Positions 21,322 through 33,539 are shown, numbered from the stretch's first letter. The stretch is 64,000 nt of DNA from Klebsiella pneumoniae (GCF_000742135.1 NZ_KN046818.1:4097447-4161446); one strand, 5' to 3'. Translations and numbers: made by a program. Notes: generated from the sequence alone by a model not told the origin.

Positions 21322-22233
21322 GTGAATACACTCGAACAAACCATCGGCAATACCCCTCTGGTCAAACTTCAGCGTCTGGGACCGGACAACGGCAGCGAAG
21401 TCTGGGTCAAACTCGAAGGCAATAATCCGGCCGGCTCGGTGAAAGATCGCGCCGCGCTGTCGATGATCGTCGAAGCGGAAAAGCGCGGCGAAATTCAGCC
21501 CGGCGACGTGCTGATCGAAGCGACCAGCGGCAACACCGGTATTGCGCTGGCGATGATCGCCGCGCTGAAAGGCTACCGGATGAAGCTGTTGATGCCCGAC
21601 AACATGAGCCAGGAGCGTCGGGCCGCGATGCGCGCTTACGGCGCCGAGCTTATCCTGGTCAGCAAAGAGCAGGGGATGGAGGGTGCCCGCGACCTGGCTC
21701 TGGAGATGGCCCAGCGCGGAGAAGGCAAACTGCTCGATCAGTTTAACAACCCGGATAACCCCTACGCCCACTACACCACCACCGGGCCGGAAATCTGGCA
21801 GCAGACCGCGGGGCGTATCACCCACTTTGTCTCCAGTATGGGGACCACCGGCACCATTACCGGCGTGTCACGTTTTCTGCGTGAACAGAGTAAACCGGTG
21901 ACCATTGTTGGCCTGCAGCCGGAGGAGGGGAGCAGTATTCCCGGGATCCGCCGCTGGCCGGCAGAGTATATGCCGGGGATCTTTAACGCTTCGCTGGTGG
22001 ATACGGTGCTGGATATTCATCAGCAGGATGCTGAGAACACCATGCGTCAGCTGGCGGTGCGGGAAGGCATTTTCTGCGGCGTCAGTTCGGGCGGCGCGGT
22101 AGCGGGCGCGTTACGCATAGCCCGCGAAAATCCTGGCGCGGTGGTGGTGGCGATTGTCTGCGATCGCGGCGATCGTTACCTTTCCACCGGCGTCTTCGGC
22201 GAAGAACACTTTAGCCAGGGGGCGGGCATTTAA
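21322..22233 (+). CDS. cysM: Cysteine synthase B (O-acetylserine sulfhydrylase B)
   Basis: CysM is a PLP enzyme that uses O-acetylserine with sulfide or thiosulfate; with thiosulfate it makes S-sulfocysteine, which fits its place behind the thiosulfate importer. It is 303 aa. The PLP lysine is Lys41 in [12 protein letters not shown], the substrate loop is [11 protein letters not shown], and the PLP-phosphate/Ser region is [12 protein letters not shown]. The frame start ATG is preceded only by weak purines (GAGTAAAAATC). Its TAA overlaps the stop of the convergent gene at 22230. Confidence 0.97.
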   Translation: MNTLEQTIGNTPLVKLQRLGPDNGSEVWVKLEGNNPAGSVKDRAALSMIVEAEKRGEIQPGDVLIEATSGNTGIALAMIAALKGYRMKLLMPDNMSQERRAAMRAYGAELILVSKEQGMEGARDLALEMAQRGEGKLLDQFNNPDNPYAHYTTTGPEIWQQTAGRITHFVSSMGTTGTITGVSRFLREQSKPVTIVGLQPEEGSSIPGIRRWPAEYMPGIFNASLVDTVLDIHQQDAENTMRQLAVREGIFCGVSSGGAVAGALRIARENPGAVVVAIVCDRGDRYLSTGVFGEEHFSQGAGI

Positions 22234-22625
22234 TCATCAAGCAGGTCGGTGCCGTAGGAGTTATCGACGGTGCACAGCCAGCGTTCGCCCTGCTTCTGAA
22301 AGACATAGGTGGCGCGTCGCGTAACCTGGGATATCCCGTCCGCCGTCGGGATATCCAGCCGGGTCTCCATAATCACCAGCGCATTGCCGCCGCCTTCAAT
22401 AACCTCCATTTTCCCCTGAGTCACCACCAGTCGGTGCTGGAAATAGTCGGCAATGGCGATAAAGGCTTTGCGGATATTCTCTTTCCCTCTGACCACCATG
22501 CCCGGTTTGACGACCAGCGCGGCGTCTTCTGCGTAATAACTCATCAGGGTATCGTAATCTTCCTGCGAGATAGCGCTATCGCAGGCTTCAATGACCGCTT
22601 TCAGTGCCAGGTCAGGGTGATGCAT
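22230..22625 (-). CDS. SnoaL-like/DUF4440 nuclear transport factor 2-fold protein
   Basis: This is a 131-aa protein with the small cone-shaped NTF2 fold pattern: an N-terminal helix pair ([20 protein letters not shown]), [20 protein letters not shown], then beta strands ending in [17 protein letters not shown]. Family members include SnoaL-like isomerases and many proteins of unknown role, so no substrate can be named. AAGGAGCACCAGAG precedes the ATG. It is convergent with cysM and the two stops share TTAA. Confidence 0.75.
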   Translation of the reverse strand: MHHPDLALKAVIEACDSAISQEDYDTLMSYYAEDAALVVKPGMVVRGKENIRKAFIAIADYFQHRLVVTQGKMEVIEGGGNALVIMETRLDIPTADGISQVTRRATYVFQKQGERWLCTVDNSYGTDLLDD

Positions 22626-22765
22626 CTCTGGTGCTCCTTGTTGTGAGCGATTTGTCCGCCTCGGCGATCAGGGCATGCAGGAAAGACTAGCCTGTTGTCG
22701 TTTATTTTTCATTAATTTGTCGGCAGCTGCCATCACTCCCCGATACGTTCGGTGGACTGCCTGCG

Positions 22766-24064
22766 TCAGGGGGCGTCTAAGGCCTGCGCAATATCGGCCG
22801 CCAGGCGGGAAATCTCAGCGTCACTCAGACGGCCCAGCGACAGGCGTAGCCCGTGGGAGGGCGTACGGATGCCAAACACCTCTCCCTCCCGGACCAGCCA
22901 GCCGGCGCGGGCCAGGCGTAAGGCGTAGGGCTGGCTCGCCGCTGGCAGCGGCAGCCAGAAATTGAGGCCATCCCCTGGCGTAGCATGGCTGAAGCCGTGC
23001 CGGGCCAGCGCCGCCGCCAGTTTCTCATTCTGCTGGCGATAGTGACGACGGGTCTCCGTCATCGAGGCGATAAACGCCTCGTCGGTCAGGCAGGCCAGCG
23101 TCAGGTCCTGCAGCAGATGGCTGACCCACTGGCTGCCGGCGTTAAGCCGCAGGCGCAGCGCCGCTGAAGTAGCGGCATCGCTGGCGATAAAGGCCAGCCG
23201 TAGGTCTGGTCCGAGGGTTTTTGACATCGAGCGCACCAGCGCCCAGCGTTGGGTGCTTGCAGGAAGAGGGGAGTGCCATGGCGTGGCCGACAGCAGGGCA
23301 AAATGGTCATCAACAATCGCCAGTACCTGCGGATAGCGGGCTAGCACCTCCCGCAGAGCATGCGCCCGGGTTTCCGTCAGGCTACAGCCGGTAGGATTAT
23401 GCGCGCGCGGGGTTAAGATCATCGCCCGTGCTCCGTTGCGTAACGCCTCCTCCAGGTCGTCAGGATCCATCCCTTCGGCATCCACCGCCACCGGGCAGGG
23501 GGTAAAACCGGCGTAACGCACCATATTGATGCTGCTGAGAAAACAGGGATCTTCCACCACAACGCCGTCGCCGGGGAGCAGCAGAGCGCACAGCAGGCGC
23601 TCCAGGGCGTCTATCGCCCCGCTGGCGAGATTCACCGCAAAGGGAACGGCTATCTCTCTGGCAAACCACGCCTCGGCCCATTGGCCAAGCCGCGGCTCGA
23701 TGGGCGCATCGCCATACAGGCGGGGCGTGCGGGCTATCTGGCCCAGATAGCGGGGTAAATCAGGCAGTCTGGCCGGATCCGGATTGCCGCTGGAGATATC
23801 GTTCAGCGGGGTCGTTGGGTCACCTCCCTCCAGCGCCGGCAGTGTGTCCCGCGCTTTAATGGCTGTACCGTTGCGTCCCTGACTGACGGCCAGCCCGGAG
23901 GTCACCAGCCGTTTATAGGCGGCGGCGACAGTGTTGCGATTCACTGCAAGCTGGCTGGCGAGTTCACGTACCGGCGGCAGAACCTCTCCGGGCTGCAACC
24001 CGCCGCTCTGCACCAGATGGCGGATGTTATCGAAGATTTCGCTGGCGGTTTTTCCGGCTAACAT
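22766..24064 (-). CDS. ptsJ: PtsJ, MocR-type (GntR-aminotransferase) regulator
   Basis: This 432-aa MocR/PdxR-family regulator has an N-terminal GntR winged helix (residues 1-70, QLAVNRNTVAAAYKRL) and a C-terminal fold-type I aminotransferase domain that binds PLP. The PLP lysine is expected in RSMSKTLGPDLRLAF, and ILTPRAHNPTGCSLTETRA is also typical. In Salmonella, PtsJ represses the adjacent pdxK in response to PLP; the same divergent arrangement is seen here. The start is ATG (MLAGKTASEIFDNIRH). An inverted repeat in the intergenic region is a possible operator. Confidence 0.88.
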   Translation of the reverse strand: MLAGKTASEIFDNIRHLVQSGGLQPGEVLPPVRELASQLAVNRNTVAAAYKRLVTSGLAVSQGRNGTAIKARDTLPALEGGDPTTPLNDISSGNPDPARLPDLPRYLGQIARTPRLYGDAPIEPRLGQWAEAWFAREIAVPFAVNLASGAIDALERLLCALLLPGDGVVVEDPCFLSSINMVRYAGFTPCPVAVDAEGMDPDDLEEALRNGARAMILTPRAHNPTGCSLTETRAHALREVLARYPQVLAIVDDHFALLSATPWHSPLPASTQRWALVRSMSKTLGPDLRLAFIASDAATSAALRLRLNAGSQWVSHLLQDLTLACLTDEAFIASMTETRRHYRQQNEKLAAALARHGFSHATPGDGLNFWLPLPAASQPYALRLARAGWLVREGEVFGIRTPSHGLRLSLGRLSDAEISRLAADIAQALDAP

Positions 24065-24070
24065 TATTGA

Positions 24071-24098
24071 CCTATGACAAAATGGAATTTAGCATAGG
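24071..24098. promoter_or_regulatory. Candidate PtsJ operator between ptsJ and pdxK
   Basis: CCTATG and CATAGG form a perfect 6-bp inverted repeat separated by 16 nt. It lies 6 nt upstream of the ptsJ start codon and 48 nt upstream of pdxK. Its position between the divergent genes makes it a candidate site for PtsJ; this is inference. Confidence 0.4.
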
Positions 24099-24146
24099 AC
24101 GAATCATAATCAGTGCGTGACCCGCTGTCCAGCGGGGGGAGAAAAG

Positions 24147-25013
24147 ATGGGCCAGCAGGATGATATACAATCAGTGCTCTTTCACGACAAAAGCCGGGCG
24201 TCGGAAGTGGATATCGTCGCCGTGCAGTCGCAGGTAGTCTATGGCAGCGTCGGCAACAGCATCGCGGTTCCGGCGATTAAACAGCATGGTCTGCGCGTGC
24301 TGGCGGTGCCGACGGTGCTGTTCAGCAATACGCCCCATTATGAGACGTTCTATGGCGGCATTATTCCGGAAGAGTGGTTTGTCGGGTATCTGCAGGCGCT
24401 GGAGGAGCGCGACGCGCTGCGCGAACTGCGTGCGGTCACCACCGGCTATATGGGCAGCGCTGTGCAAATCGAACGCCTGGCGCAGTGGCTGACGCGCGTA
24501 CGGGCCCGCCATCCCGGGTTGTGCATTCTGGTGGATCCGGTCATCGGCGATGTCGACAGCGGCATCTATGTCAAGGCTGAGATCCCGGACGCCTATCGTC
24601 AGCACCTGCTGCCGCTGGCGCAAGGGATCACCCCCAATCTGTTCGAACTGGAGACGCTGAGCGGCCAGCGCTGTCGCGATCGGCAGGAGGCGGTCGCCGC
24701 GGCGCGAAGCCTGCTGTCGGACACCCTCAAATGGGTGGTGATCACCAGCGCGCCGGGAGAGGCCGATTCAACGATCAATGTGCTGGTGGTGACGGCCGAT
24801 GCAGTGGAAGTGGTGGTTCACCCGCGGGTGGAGACAGACTTAAAAGGAACCGGCGATCTGTTCTGCGCGGAGCTGGTGAGCGGGTTGCTTTCCGGACTGG
24901 CGCTGGGGGCAGCGACGCAGGCTGCTGCCCAGCGCGTGCTGGAGGTGATGAACTGGACTGCCGCCCAGGGGTGTGACGAATTGATCCTACCGCCGCTGGA
25001 GCAAAGCAGATGA
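24147..25013 (+). CDS. pdxK: Pyridoxal/pyridoxine/hydroxymethylpyrimidine kinase PdxK
   Basis: PdxK phosphorylates B6 vitamers in the PLP salvage pathway. It is a ribokinase-fold enzyme of 288 aa from the ATG at 24147 ([18 protein letters not shown]), preceded by GGGGGGAGAAAAG; an upstream in-frame start ten codons earlier is less likely. Motifs are [22 protein letters not shown]-like [15 protein letters not shown], and the anion-hole/catalytic base region [16 protein letters not shown]. It is divergent from ptsJ. The stop overlaps the next ORF in ATGA. Confidence 0.95.
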   Translation: MGQQDDIQSVLFHDKSRASEVDIVAVQSQVVYGSVGNSIAVPAIKQHGLRVLAVPTVLFSNTPHYETFYGGIIPEEWFVGYLQALEERDALRELRAVTTGYMGSAVQIERLAQWLTRVRARHPGLCILVDPVIGDVDSGIYVKAEIPDAYRQHLLPLAQGITPNLFELETLSGQRCRDRQEAVAAARSLLSDTLKWVVITSAPGEADSTINVLVVTADAVEVVVHPRVETDLKGTGDLFCAELVSGLLSGLALGAATQAAAQRVLEVMNWTAAQGCDELILPPLEQSR

Positions 25014-25249
25014 AAAGCTATCGGTTAGTGATCCGCCAGCAGGGACGCATTGTTGGTCATTTTGATACGACAGGTGAGGCGGCGCTGGAGGATGCCTGCG
25101 TGGCGCGGTCGCTGTTCGGCCTGGCCGGTGGATATCAGTGCGAACTGCTGGTCGCTGACAGCGAGCGGCGAATTCTGGAGAGCACCCCGGAGGGATTGCG
25201 CGTCTTGTCCCGCGAGAAGTGCTATCGACCGGTAACCTGCGCGGTATAA
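25010..25249 (+). CDS. Small protein of unknown function coupled to pdxK
   Basis: I do not recognise this 79-aa protein. It starts in an ATGA overlap with the pdxK stop, so it is probably cotranslated, and ends just before a strong terminator. The sequence [20 protein letters not shown] is beta-rich, an Ala/Leu helix follows ([15 protein letters not shown]), and two cysteines occur in CYRPVTC near the C-terminus. No signal or membrane segment is seen. Codon use looks like its neighbours. Any tie to vitamin B6 is inferred only from linkage. Confidence 0.7.
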   Translation: MKSYRLVIRQQGRIVGHFDTTGEAALEDACVARSLFGLAGGYQCELLVADSERRILESTPEGLRVLSREKCYRPVTCAV

Positions 25250-25278
25250 AAAAATGGCGCCTTTCGGCGCCATTTTTA
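25248..25278. terminator. Bidirectional terminator between the pdxK unit and crr
   Basis: AAAAATGGCGCC and GGCGCCATTTTT form a perfect stem around TTTC. T-runs follow on both strands, so it can end both the pdxK transcript and the ptsHI-crr transcript. Confidence 0.92.
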
Positions 25279-25289
25279 TGCAGCAAGCA

Positions 25290-25799
25290 TTACTTCTTGA
25301 TGCGGATTACCGGGGTTTCACCCACGGTCACGCTACCGGACAGTTTGATCAGCTCTTTGATCTCGTCCATGTTGGAGATAACCACCGGCGTCAGAGTCGA
25401 CTTGGCTTTCTCTTCCAGCAGCGGCAGATCAAATTCGATAACCGGATCGCCGACTTTCACGCGCTGACCTTCTTCAGCGATACGCTTGAAGCCTTCGCCT
25501 TTCAGTTCAACGGTATCAATACCGAAGTGAACGAACAGCTCGATGCCGCTATCAGATTCAATAGAGAACGCGTGGTTGGTTTCGAAAATTTTACCAATGG
25601 TACCGTCTACCGGCGCGACCATTTTGTTGCCAGTCGGTTTGATGGCAATCCCATCGCCCACAATTTTTTCCGCAAAAACCACATCCGGCACGTCTTCAAT
25701 GTTGACGATCTCACCGGAGAGGGGAGCAACAATCTCAATAGTTCCGGTGTCTTTCTTGTCATCAGAAACCAGAGATTTCAATTTATCAAACAAACCCAT
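25290..25799 (-). CDS. crr: Glucose-specific PTS enzyme EIIA
   Basis: EIIA-Glc accepts phosphate from HPr and passes it to EIIBC-Glc. In its unphosphorylated form it inhibits non-PTS permeases, and in its phosphorylated form it activates adenylate cyclase. It is 169 aa. The phosphorylated residue is His91 ([11 protein letters not shown]) with His76 (TNHAFSI) as its partner, and the amphipathic N-terminal membrane tether [14 protein letters not shown] is present. It is the last gene of ptsH-ptsI-crr, 42 nt after ptsI. Confidence 0.99.
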   Translation of the reverse strand: MGLFDKLKSLVSDDKKDTGTIEIVAPLSGEIVNIEDVPDVVFAEKIVGDGIAIKPTGNKMVAPVDGTIGKIFETNHAFSIESDSGIELFVHFGIDTVELKGEGFKRIAEEGQRVKVGDPVIEFDLPLLEEKAKSTLTPVVISNMDEIKELIKLSGSVTVGETPVIRIKK

Positions 25800-25841
25800 G
25801 ATCTTCTCCTAAGCAGTAATTTGGGCCGCGCATCTCGTGGA

Positions 25842-27569
25842 TTAGCAGATTGTTTTTTCTTCAATGAACTTGTTAACCAGCGTCATTAACTCGTCCGTTG
25901 TCGGTTGAGCAAGAGCCTGCTCTGCTAATACTTTCGCATCTTCGAAGTTCGTATTACGAATAATCTTCTTGATGCGCGGGATGGAAATGGCGCTCATAGA
26001 GAATTCGTCCAGCCCCATACCCAGCAACAGAAGTGTAGCACGTTCATCGCCCGCAAGCTCACCGCACATGCCAGTCCATTTACCTTCAGCGTGAGAAGCA
26101 TCAATAACTTGCTTAATCAGATTCAGTACAGACGGTGACATCGGCTGGTAAAGATGTGAAATCATATCATTACCACGGTCAACTGCCAGAGTATATTGCG
26201 TTAAATCATTGGTGCCGATACTAAAGAAATCAACTTCTTTGGCCAGATGACGAGCAATAGTCGCCGCAGCCGGTGTTTCCACCATCACGCCGATCTCAAT
26301 GGATTCGTCAAATGCTTTACCTTCGTCACGCAGTTCCTGTTTGTAGATTTCGATCTCTTTCTTCAGCGCACGCACTTCTTCAACAGAGATGATCATCGGG
26401 AACATAATGCGCAGCTTACCGAAAGCGGAGGCACGCAGGATGGCGCGAACCTGGTCGCGCAGGATCTCTTTACGATCCATCGCAATACGCACGGCACGCC
26501 AGCCGAGGAACGGGTTCTCTTCTTTCGGGAAGTTCATGTACGGCAGCTCTTTGTCGCCGCCGATATCCATGGTACGGACGATAACGGCCTGAGAACCACA
26601 GGCCTCAGCCACCGCTTTATAAGCCGCAAACTGTTCTTCTTCAGTTGGCAGCGCGTCACGGTCCATGAACAGGAATTCGGTACGATACAGACCTACGCCT
26701 TCGGCGCCGTTGCGCTCAGCACCTTCGACATCGCGAACGGTACCAATGTTGGCGCAGACTTCAACCTGATGGCCGTCGAGGGTAATCGCCGGCAGATCTT
26801 TCAGTTTCGCCAGTTCGGCTTTTTCTTCCGCAACCTGAGCCTGCAGACTACGCAGCGCTTCAATTTGCTCGTTAGACGGGTTGATCAGAACCTGGTTGTT
26901 CACCGCGTCGAGAATCAGATAGTCGCCATTTTTCACCTGCGCCGTGATGCTGCCGGTGCCCACGATGGCCGGCAATTCCAGGGAACGCGCCATGATAGAG
27001 GTGTGGGAGGTACGACCGCCCGCATCGGTGATGAAACCCAGCACTTTTTTCAGGTTCAGCTGTGCGGTTTCAGACGGGGTCAGATCGGCGGCGACGAGGA
27101 TGACTTCATCCTGAATCGCACTCAGATCGATGATTGCCAGACCAAGGATGTTGCGCAGCAGGCGCTTACCGATATCACGTACGTCAGCCGCACGTTCTTT
27201 CAGGTATTCATCATCCAGCTCTTCCAGGGCAGTGGCCTGACCGTCGATAACTTCATTGGCTGCCGCGTCGGCAGTCATGTGCTTATCTTTAATCAGGGCT
27301 ATGATTTCCTGCTCAAGCTCCTCATCTTCCAGCAGCATAATATGCCCTTCGAAGATGGCTTCTTTTTCTTCACCGAAAGTTTCACCAGCTTTGGTTTTGA
27401 TGACCTCCAGCTGGGCGGAGGCCTTGGCGCGGCCGCTCAGGAAACGTTCGACTTCCTGATCAACCTTATCGGCAGAAATTTTCTTCCGGTCGATGACAAT
27501 TTCATCTTCCTTCAGCAGCAATGCTTTGCCGAAGGCGATACCCGGGGATGCTAAAATGCCTGAAATCAT
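25842..27569 (-). CDS. ptsI: PTS enzyme I (phosphoenolpyruvate-protein phosphotransferase)
   Basis: Enzyme I takes phosphate from PEP and gives it to HPr, the entry step of the sugar PTS. It is 575 aa, identical in length to E. coli. The active His189 lies in [15 protein letters not shown], the PEP-binding domain contains [19 protein letters not shown]'s first half [10 protein letters not shown], and the catalytic Cys is in [13 protein letters not shown]. Codon choice is that of a highly expressed gene. It sits 44 nt downstream of ptsH. Confidence 0.99.
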   Translation of the reverse strand: MISGILASPGIAFGKALLLKEDEIVIDRKKISADKVDQEVERFLSGRAKASAQLEVIKTKAGETFGEEKEAIFEGHIMLLEDEELEQEIIALIKDKHMTADAAANEVIDGQATALEELDDEYLKERAADVRDIGKRLLRNILGLAIIDLSAIQDEVILVAADLTPSETAQLNLKKVLGFITDAGGRTSHTSIMARSLELPAIVGTGSITAQVKNGDYLILDAVNNQVLINPSNEQIEALRSLQAQVAEEKAELAKLKDLPAITLDGHQVEVCANIGTVRDVEGAERNGAEGVGLYRTEFLFMDRDALPTEEEQFAAYKAVAEACGSQAVIVRTMDIGGDKELPYMNFPKEENPFLGWRAVRIAMDRKEILRDQVRAILRASAFGKLRIMFPMIISVEEVRALKKEIEIYKQELRDEGKAFDESIEIGVMVETPAAATIARHLAKEVDFFSIGTNDLTQYTLAVDRGNDMISHLYQPMSPSVLNLIKQVIDASHAEGKWTGMCGELAGDERATLLLLGMGLDEFSMSAISIPRIKKIIRNTNFEDAKVLAEQALAQPTTDELMTLVNKFIEEKTIC

Positions 27570-27613
27570 AACCCTACCTTACTTGTGACTGATATGAAAA
27601 AGAACCCGTGAAC

Positions 27614-27871
27614 TTACTCGAGTTCAGCCATCAGTTTAACCAGATGCTCAACAGCTTTCTGCTCATCTTCGCCTTCAGCGGAGAGGGTCACTACGGTGCC
27701 CTGGGTCAGGCCCAGAGTCTGCAGTTTGAACAGGCTTTTGGCGCTGGCGCTTTTGCCGTTGGAGGTTACAGTGATCTCAGAAGTGAAGCCTTTAGCTTCT
27801 TTAACAAACTGAGCAGCAGGGCGGGTGTGCAGACCGTTCGGAGCGGTAATGGTAACTTCTTGCTGGAACAT
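27614..27871 (-). CDS. ptsH: Phosphocarrier protein HPr
   Basis: HPr shuttles phosphate from enzyme I to the sugar-specific EIIA domains. It is 85 aa. The phosphorylated His15 lies in [13 protein letters not shown], and Ser46 in [11 protein letters not shown] is the conserved regulatory-site position. It is the first gene of the pts operon. AAGTTGGGGAAATATA precedes the ATG on the minus strand. Confidence 0.99.
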   Translation of the reverse strand: MFQQEVTITAPNGLHTRPAAQFVKEAKGFTSEITVTSNGKSASAKSLFKLQTLGLTQGTVVTLSAEGEDEQKAVEHLVKLMAELE

Positions 27872-28100
27872 TATATTTCCCCAACTTATAGGTTTAGTGT
27901 TGTGGACCTAAAGTCTAGTCTAACGACTCGACTTTAGCCTGTATTGTTAGCGCCGGCGTTACGTTTCCGGCCTTGGCGTCGGCAGCGCCTGGCGCTGCGA
28001 AGACCTGCGGGCCATTGACGTCTAGCACGTCATTAAACATTATGCCGCGAAAGGAAGACTTGAACCAAATCATAAAATCGATTCAGCTGGCGGAAATCCT
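27872..28100 (-). promoter_or_regulatory. ptsH promoter region with a Cra-like site
   Basis: On the minus strand GCTGAATCGATTTT (28074-28087) fits the Cra (FruR) consensus. Downstream lie TTGGTTCAAG and GGCATAATG (-10 at 28039-28044), which resemble E. coli promoter P0. A second candidate promoter nearer ptsH includes TTAGACTAGACTTTAG. A weak CRP-like half-site (TTTTGATGCGCGAAATTA) lies upstream of the Cra site. No coding sequence was found in this 380-nt gap. Confidence 0.65.
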
Positions 28101-28201
28101 CTTCTGAATAATTTCGCGCATCAAAATAAATGTGCTGGTTAAATACCAGACCCTACGAGGTGAATCAATGCCAGGAGGGGTAAAACTTTGACGTGTGCCA
28201 C

Positions 28202-28230
28202 AAAAAAGCACCCGAAAAGGTGCTTTTTTA
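28202..28230 (-). terminator. cysK terminator
   Basis: AAAAAGCACC and GGTGCTTTTT pair around CGAAAA, giving a stem with a T-run on the minus strand 20 nt after the cysK stop. The T-run on the plus strand is also good, so it may act in both directions. Confidence 0.88.
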
Positions 28231-28251
28231 CACATTATTTACAAGCTGGCA

Positions 28252-29223
28252 CTACTGTTGCAGCTCTTTCTCAGTGAAGAGATCGGCGAACAGCGCGGTG
28301 CTTAAATAACGCTCACCTGAGGAAGGCAGGATAACCACAATATTCTTATTGGTAAAGGCCTCATCTTCCTGCAGCTTCAGCGCGGCGGCAACGGCGGCCC
28401 CGGAAGAGATACCCGCCAGGATGCCTTCTTCTTCCATCAGGCGGCGCGCCGTGGAGATAGCTTCCTCGTTGGTAATGCCGATCACTTTGTCGACCAGCTT
28501 CAGATCCAGGTTGCCAGGAATGAAGCCGGCGCCGATACCCTGAATTTTGTGCGGACCCGGCTTGAGCTCTTCCCCCGCCAGCGCCTGGGCGATCACCGGG
28601 GAATCGGTCGGTTCAACGGCGACGGTGATCAGATCTTTTTTACCTTTGGTGTTTTTGATATAGCGGCTGACGCCGGTCAGCGTTCCGCCGGTACCTACGC
28701 CGGAGATAAACACATCCACCTGACCATCGGTATCTTCCCAGATTTCCGGGCCGGTAGTCTTCTCGTGGATTTCCGGGTTAGCCGGGTTGCTGAACTGCTG
28801 CAGCAGCAGGAATTGTTCCGGGTTGCTGGCGACAATCTCTTCCGCTTTCTGGATAGCGCCTTTCATGCCTTTGGCGCCTTCGGTCAGCACCAGGTTGGCG
28901 CCCAGGGCTTTCAGCAGCTTACGACGCTCGATGCTCATGGTTTCCGGCATGGTTAGCGTCAGTTTGTAGCCGCGGGCCGCCGCCACGTAGGCGAGGGCGA
29001 TACCGGTGTTGCCGCTGGTCGGCTCGACCAGTTCCACGCCAGGTTTCAGAACGCCGCGCTTTTCAGCATCCCAGATCATATTGGCGCCGATACGGCATTT
29101 TACGCTAAAGCTCGGGTTACGAGATTCTACCTTTGCCAGGATACGGCCATTACCGATGCGGTTCAGTCGTACCAGCGGCGTATGACCGATAGTCAGGGAG
29201 TTGTCTTCAAAAATCTTACTCAT
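28252..29223 (-). CDS. cysK: Cysteine synthase A (O-acetylserine sulfhydrylase A)
   Basis: CysK makes cysteine from O-acetylserine and sulfide and is the main aerobic isozyme; it also binds serine acetyltransferase CysE. It is 323 aa. PLP is held by Lys42 in [14 protein letters not shown], with the substrate loop [11 protein letters not shown] and the phosphate-binding [14 protein letters not shown]. The C-terminal active-site region [13 protein letters not shown] is conserved. It has its own promoter and terminator, separate from cysZ. Confidence 0.98.
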   Translation of the reverse strand: MSKIFEDNSLTIGHTPLVRLNRIGNGRILAKVESRNPSFSVKCRIGANMIWDAEKRGVLKPGVELVEPTSGNTGIALAYVAAARGYKLTLTMPETMSIERRKLLKALGANLVLTEGAKGMKGAIQKAEEIVASNPEQFLLLQQFSNPANPEIHEKTTGPEIWEDTDGQVDVFISGVGTGGTLTGVSRYIKNTKGKKDLITVAVEPTDSPVIAQALAGEELKPGPHKIQGIGAGFIPGNLDLKLVDKVIGITNEEAISTARRLMEEEGILAGISSGAAVAAALKLQEDEAFTNKNIVVILPSSGERYLSTALFADLFTEKELQQ

Positions 29224-29263
29224 GGCCCGTCCTTAACTGTATGAAATTTGGGGGTACGGCATC

Positions 29264-29345
29264 AGCATACCCGCTTAAAGAAATATGCGGAAGTAAGGAT
29301 TTAGCATATCTATATGCGGAAGGGAAATAATGATAAGCAAGAAGG
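29264..29345 (-). promoter_or_regulatory. cysK promoter and CysB-type region
   Basis: On the minus strand TTCCGC (29287-29292) and TATGCT (29264-29269) are separated by 17 nt and match the E. coli cysK promoter as recalled. The AT-rich segment upstream (29293-29345), with repeated TTCCGCATAT and TTATTCCTTCTTGCTTATC, is where CysB is expected to bind. Confidence 0.65.
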
Positions 29346-29361
29346 AATAAGCGCGATATAA

Positions 29362-29384
29362 GGGAGCGGCCTTTGCCGCCCCCA
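29362..29384 (-). terminator. Possible cysZ terminator
   Basis: GGGGGCGGC-AAAG-GCCGCTCCC forms a strong minus-strand stem about 15 nt after the cysZ stop, followed by TTATAT. The poor T-run makes it a weak terminator candidate. Confidence 0.5.
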
Positions 29385-29400
29385 AGTGAAGGTGTTACCG

Positions 29401-30162
29401 CTATTTCCAGCTGGCGTGTCTATCGCGATAGCAATCGACCCACATGGCGGTGGCGCCGCAGATAGCCACCGGGAGGATCACCAGGTTTAACACCGGGATC
29501 ATTGTGAACAGGCTGGTGAGCGCCCCAAACTGCATATTCATCACTTTGCGACTGCGCAGCGCTTCGCGCATGGTTTTGAAGGGAACCTTGTGATTATCAA
29601 AGGGATAATCACAGTATTGAATCGCCAGCATCCATGCGCTGAACAGGAACCAGAGTACCGGGGCTACCGTCTGGCCAACGCCGGGAATAAAGTAGAGCAG
29701 CAACAGCACGATGGCGCGCGGCAGATACCAGGCCAGCTTCTGCCACTCACGCTTCATAATCCGCGGAATATCTTTCATGATGCCAAAGACGCCGACGTCC
29801 GGCGGGGTAGCGCCGGTCAGGCGCGCTTCCAGCTGTTCCGCCAGCAGGCCGCTGAACGGCGCGGCTATCCAGTTGGCGATCGTCGAAAAGAAGTAGCCAA
29901 ACACCAGCAGGATTGAGAGCACTACCACCGGCCACAGCAGGTAGTTTAGCCACTGCAGCCAGTCCGGCACATGGCTCATCAGCGAGGGGATCCAGCTGCC
30001 GAGACGGGTAAACAGCCACCAGAAGGCAGCGCCCATCAGCAGCACGTTAACCAGTAAAGGCAGGAAGACATAACGCCGTATGCCCGGCAGCCCGATGAGT
30101 TTCCAGCCCTGCGAAAAATAATAAACGCCGCTGCGCGGGGTCGGTGCGGATGATGAAACCAT
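29401..30162 (-). CDS. cysZ: CysZ, sulfate transporter-type inner-membrane protein
   Basis: CysZ supports high-affinity sulfate uptake for cysteine synthesis. It is 253 aa from [12 protein letters not shown]; an upstream TTG/ATG extension of nine codons was rejected because the shorter form equals the E. coli protein in length and has AAGGAGCAAT before it. Four hydrophobic segments are visible, for example [19 protein letters not shown] and [18 protein letters not shown]. It is followed by cysK in the same orientation. Confidence 0.95.
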   Translation of the reverse strand: MVSSSAPTPRSGVYYFSQGWKLIGLPGIRRYVFLPLLVNVLLMGAAFWWLFTRLGSWIPSLMSHVPDWLQWLNYLLWPVVVLSILLVFGYFFSTIANWIAAPFSGLLAEQLEARLTGATPPDVGVFGIMKDIPRIMKREWQKLAWYLPRAIVLLLLYFIPGVGQTVAPVLWFLFSAWMLAIQYCDYPFDNHKVPFKTMREALRSRKVMNMQFGALTSLFTMIPVLNLVILPVAICGATAMWVDCYRDRHASWK

Positions 30163-30392
30163 AGCCAGGCATTGCTCCTTTTTTAACATCCGGTGTGAAT
30201 GCTCGCTTATTTTATCGGGTCGTCAGACAATAACCAGTTAGGAAATGTTCGAAAAAACAGCAAAAAGCACGATTTAGTTCATCTTTATGTGGTGAAAGCG
30301 ACCGACGCACTTGCACTTGAGGTAATCGGCAAATACTCTTAGTGAGTAAATGTTTGCCGTGGTGGCAAGGTGTTAGAACAACAGAGAATATA

Positions 30393-31454
30393 ATGATGCA
30401 GGATTTGCGTCTGATATTAATCATTGTTGGCGCGATCGCCATAATCGCTTTACTGGTACATGGTTTCTGGACCAGCCGTAAAGAACGTTCTTCGATGTTT
30501 CGCGATCGCCCACTGAAACGTATGAAGTCGCGCGACGATGAGTCGGAAAACGACGACTTTGATGATAATGTTGAAGGCGTAGGAGAAGTCCGCGTTCATC
30601 CGGTGACTCACGCCCCGCACGGCGCGCATGGGGAGCATGAAGCCCCTCGTCAGTCGCCGCAGCACCAGTACCAGCCGCCTTACGAGCGCCAGATGCAGCA
30701 GCCTGCGCGTCCTGAAGAACCGGTTCGCCAGCCGCCGCAGCCGCCGCGCCAGGCCCCGGTTCCACCGCAGCAACAGCCTGCGCCGCATGCGGCTCCGCAG
30801 CCTGGCTGGCAACAGCCGCAACCTGCGCAGCCGCCCGTACAACCGCAACACCAGCCGCAGCCTGTTGTGCAGCAGCCTGTCGCGCCGCAACCGGTGACGC
30901 CGACCGTCGCTCAGCCGCAGCCAGCCGCCCCGCAGCAGCCTGCGCCACAGCCTGTTGCCGCGTCGCAGCCCGCCGTCGCGGAACCGCAGCCGGTAGAGCC
31001 GCAGCAGCCCGCCGCGCCGCAGCCGAAAGAGCGCAAAGAGACGGTCATTGTGATGAACGTCGCCGCGCATCATGGCGCCCAGCTTAACGGTGAAGTGCTG
31101 ATCAACAGTATCCAGCAGGCCGGCTTTAAGTTTGGTGAAATGAATATTTTCCACCGCCACCTAAGTCCGGACGGCAGCGGTCCGGTGTTGTTCAGTCTGG
31201 CCAACATGGTGAAACCGGGAACCTTCAATCCGGACAGCATGGCGGATATGATGACCCCTGGGGTGACTATCTTTATGCAGGTCCCTTCCTACGGCGATGA
31301 ATTGCAGAACTTCAAGCTGATGCTGCAGTCTGCGCAGTATATCGCTGACGAAGTGGGCGGCGTGGTGCTTGACGATCAGCGTCGCATGATGACGCCGCAA
31401 AAACTGCGTGAATACCAGGATCGTATTCGCGAAGTGAAAGACGCGAACGCCTGA
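30393..31454 (+). CDS. zipA: ZipA, essential FtsZ-anchoring division protein
   Basis: ZipA tethers FtsZ polymers to the inner membrane. It is 353 aa from the ATG at 30393 ([18 protein letters not shown]); the extension upstream was rejected on family grounds. The architecture is an N-terminal membrane segment (residues 6-25), a basic and acidic stretch ([20 protein letters not shown]), a long Pro/Gln-rich flexible linker (about residues 80-210) and a C-terminal FtsZ-binding domain starting near [13 protein letters not shown]. The linker is richer in PQ repeats than E. coli's. A terminator follows and ligA is next. Confidence 0.97.
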
Positions 31455-31480
31455 CGTTCCGCGTTAACTCAATTCCTTCT

Positions 31481-31507
31481 CAACCCCCGCCTGTCGGGGG
31501 TTTTTTA
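31481..31507 (+). terminator. zipA terminator
   Basis: ACCCCCG-CCTGT-CGGGGGT with a run of T after it lies 28 nt past the zipA stop. It is a standard intrinsic terminator that separates zipA from ligA. Confidence 0.92.
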
Positions 31508-31514
31508 TCATTGA

Positions 31515-33539
<2,025 letters not shown>

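Noticed and set aside
26247-27554. 435-codon plus-strand open frame opposite ptsI
   Set aside because: It mirrors the strong codon bias of ptsI; the Phe/His/Gln-rich translation resembles no protein and spans the whole antisense of a certain gene.
30705-31030. Repeat array in the middle of zipA
   Set aside because: The CAG/CCG-rich repetition is the coding sequence of the Pro/Gln-rich linker normal for ZipA, not a separate repeat element.
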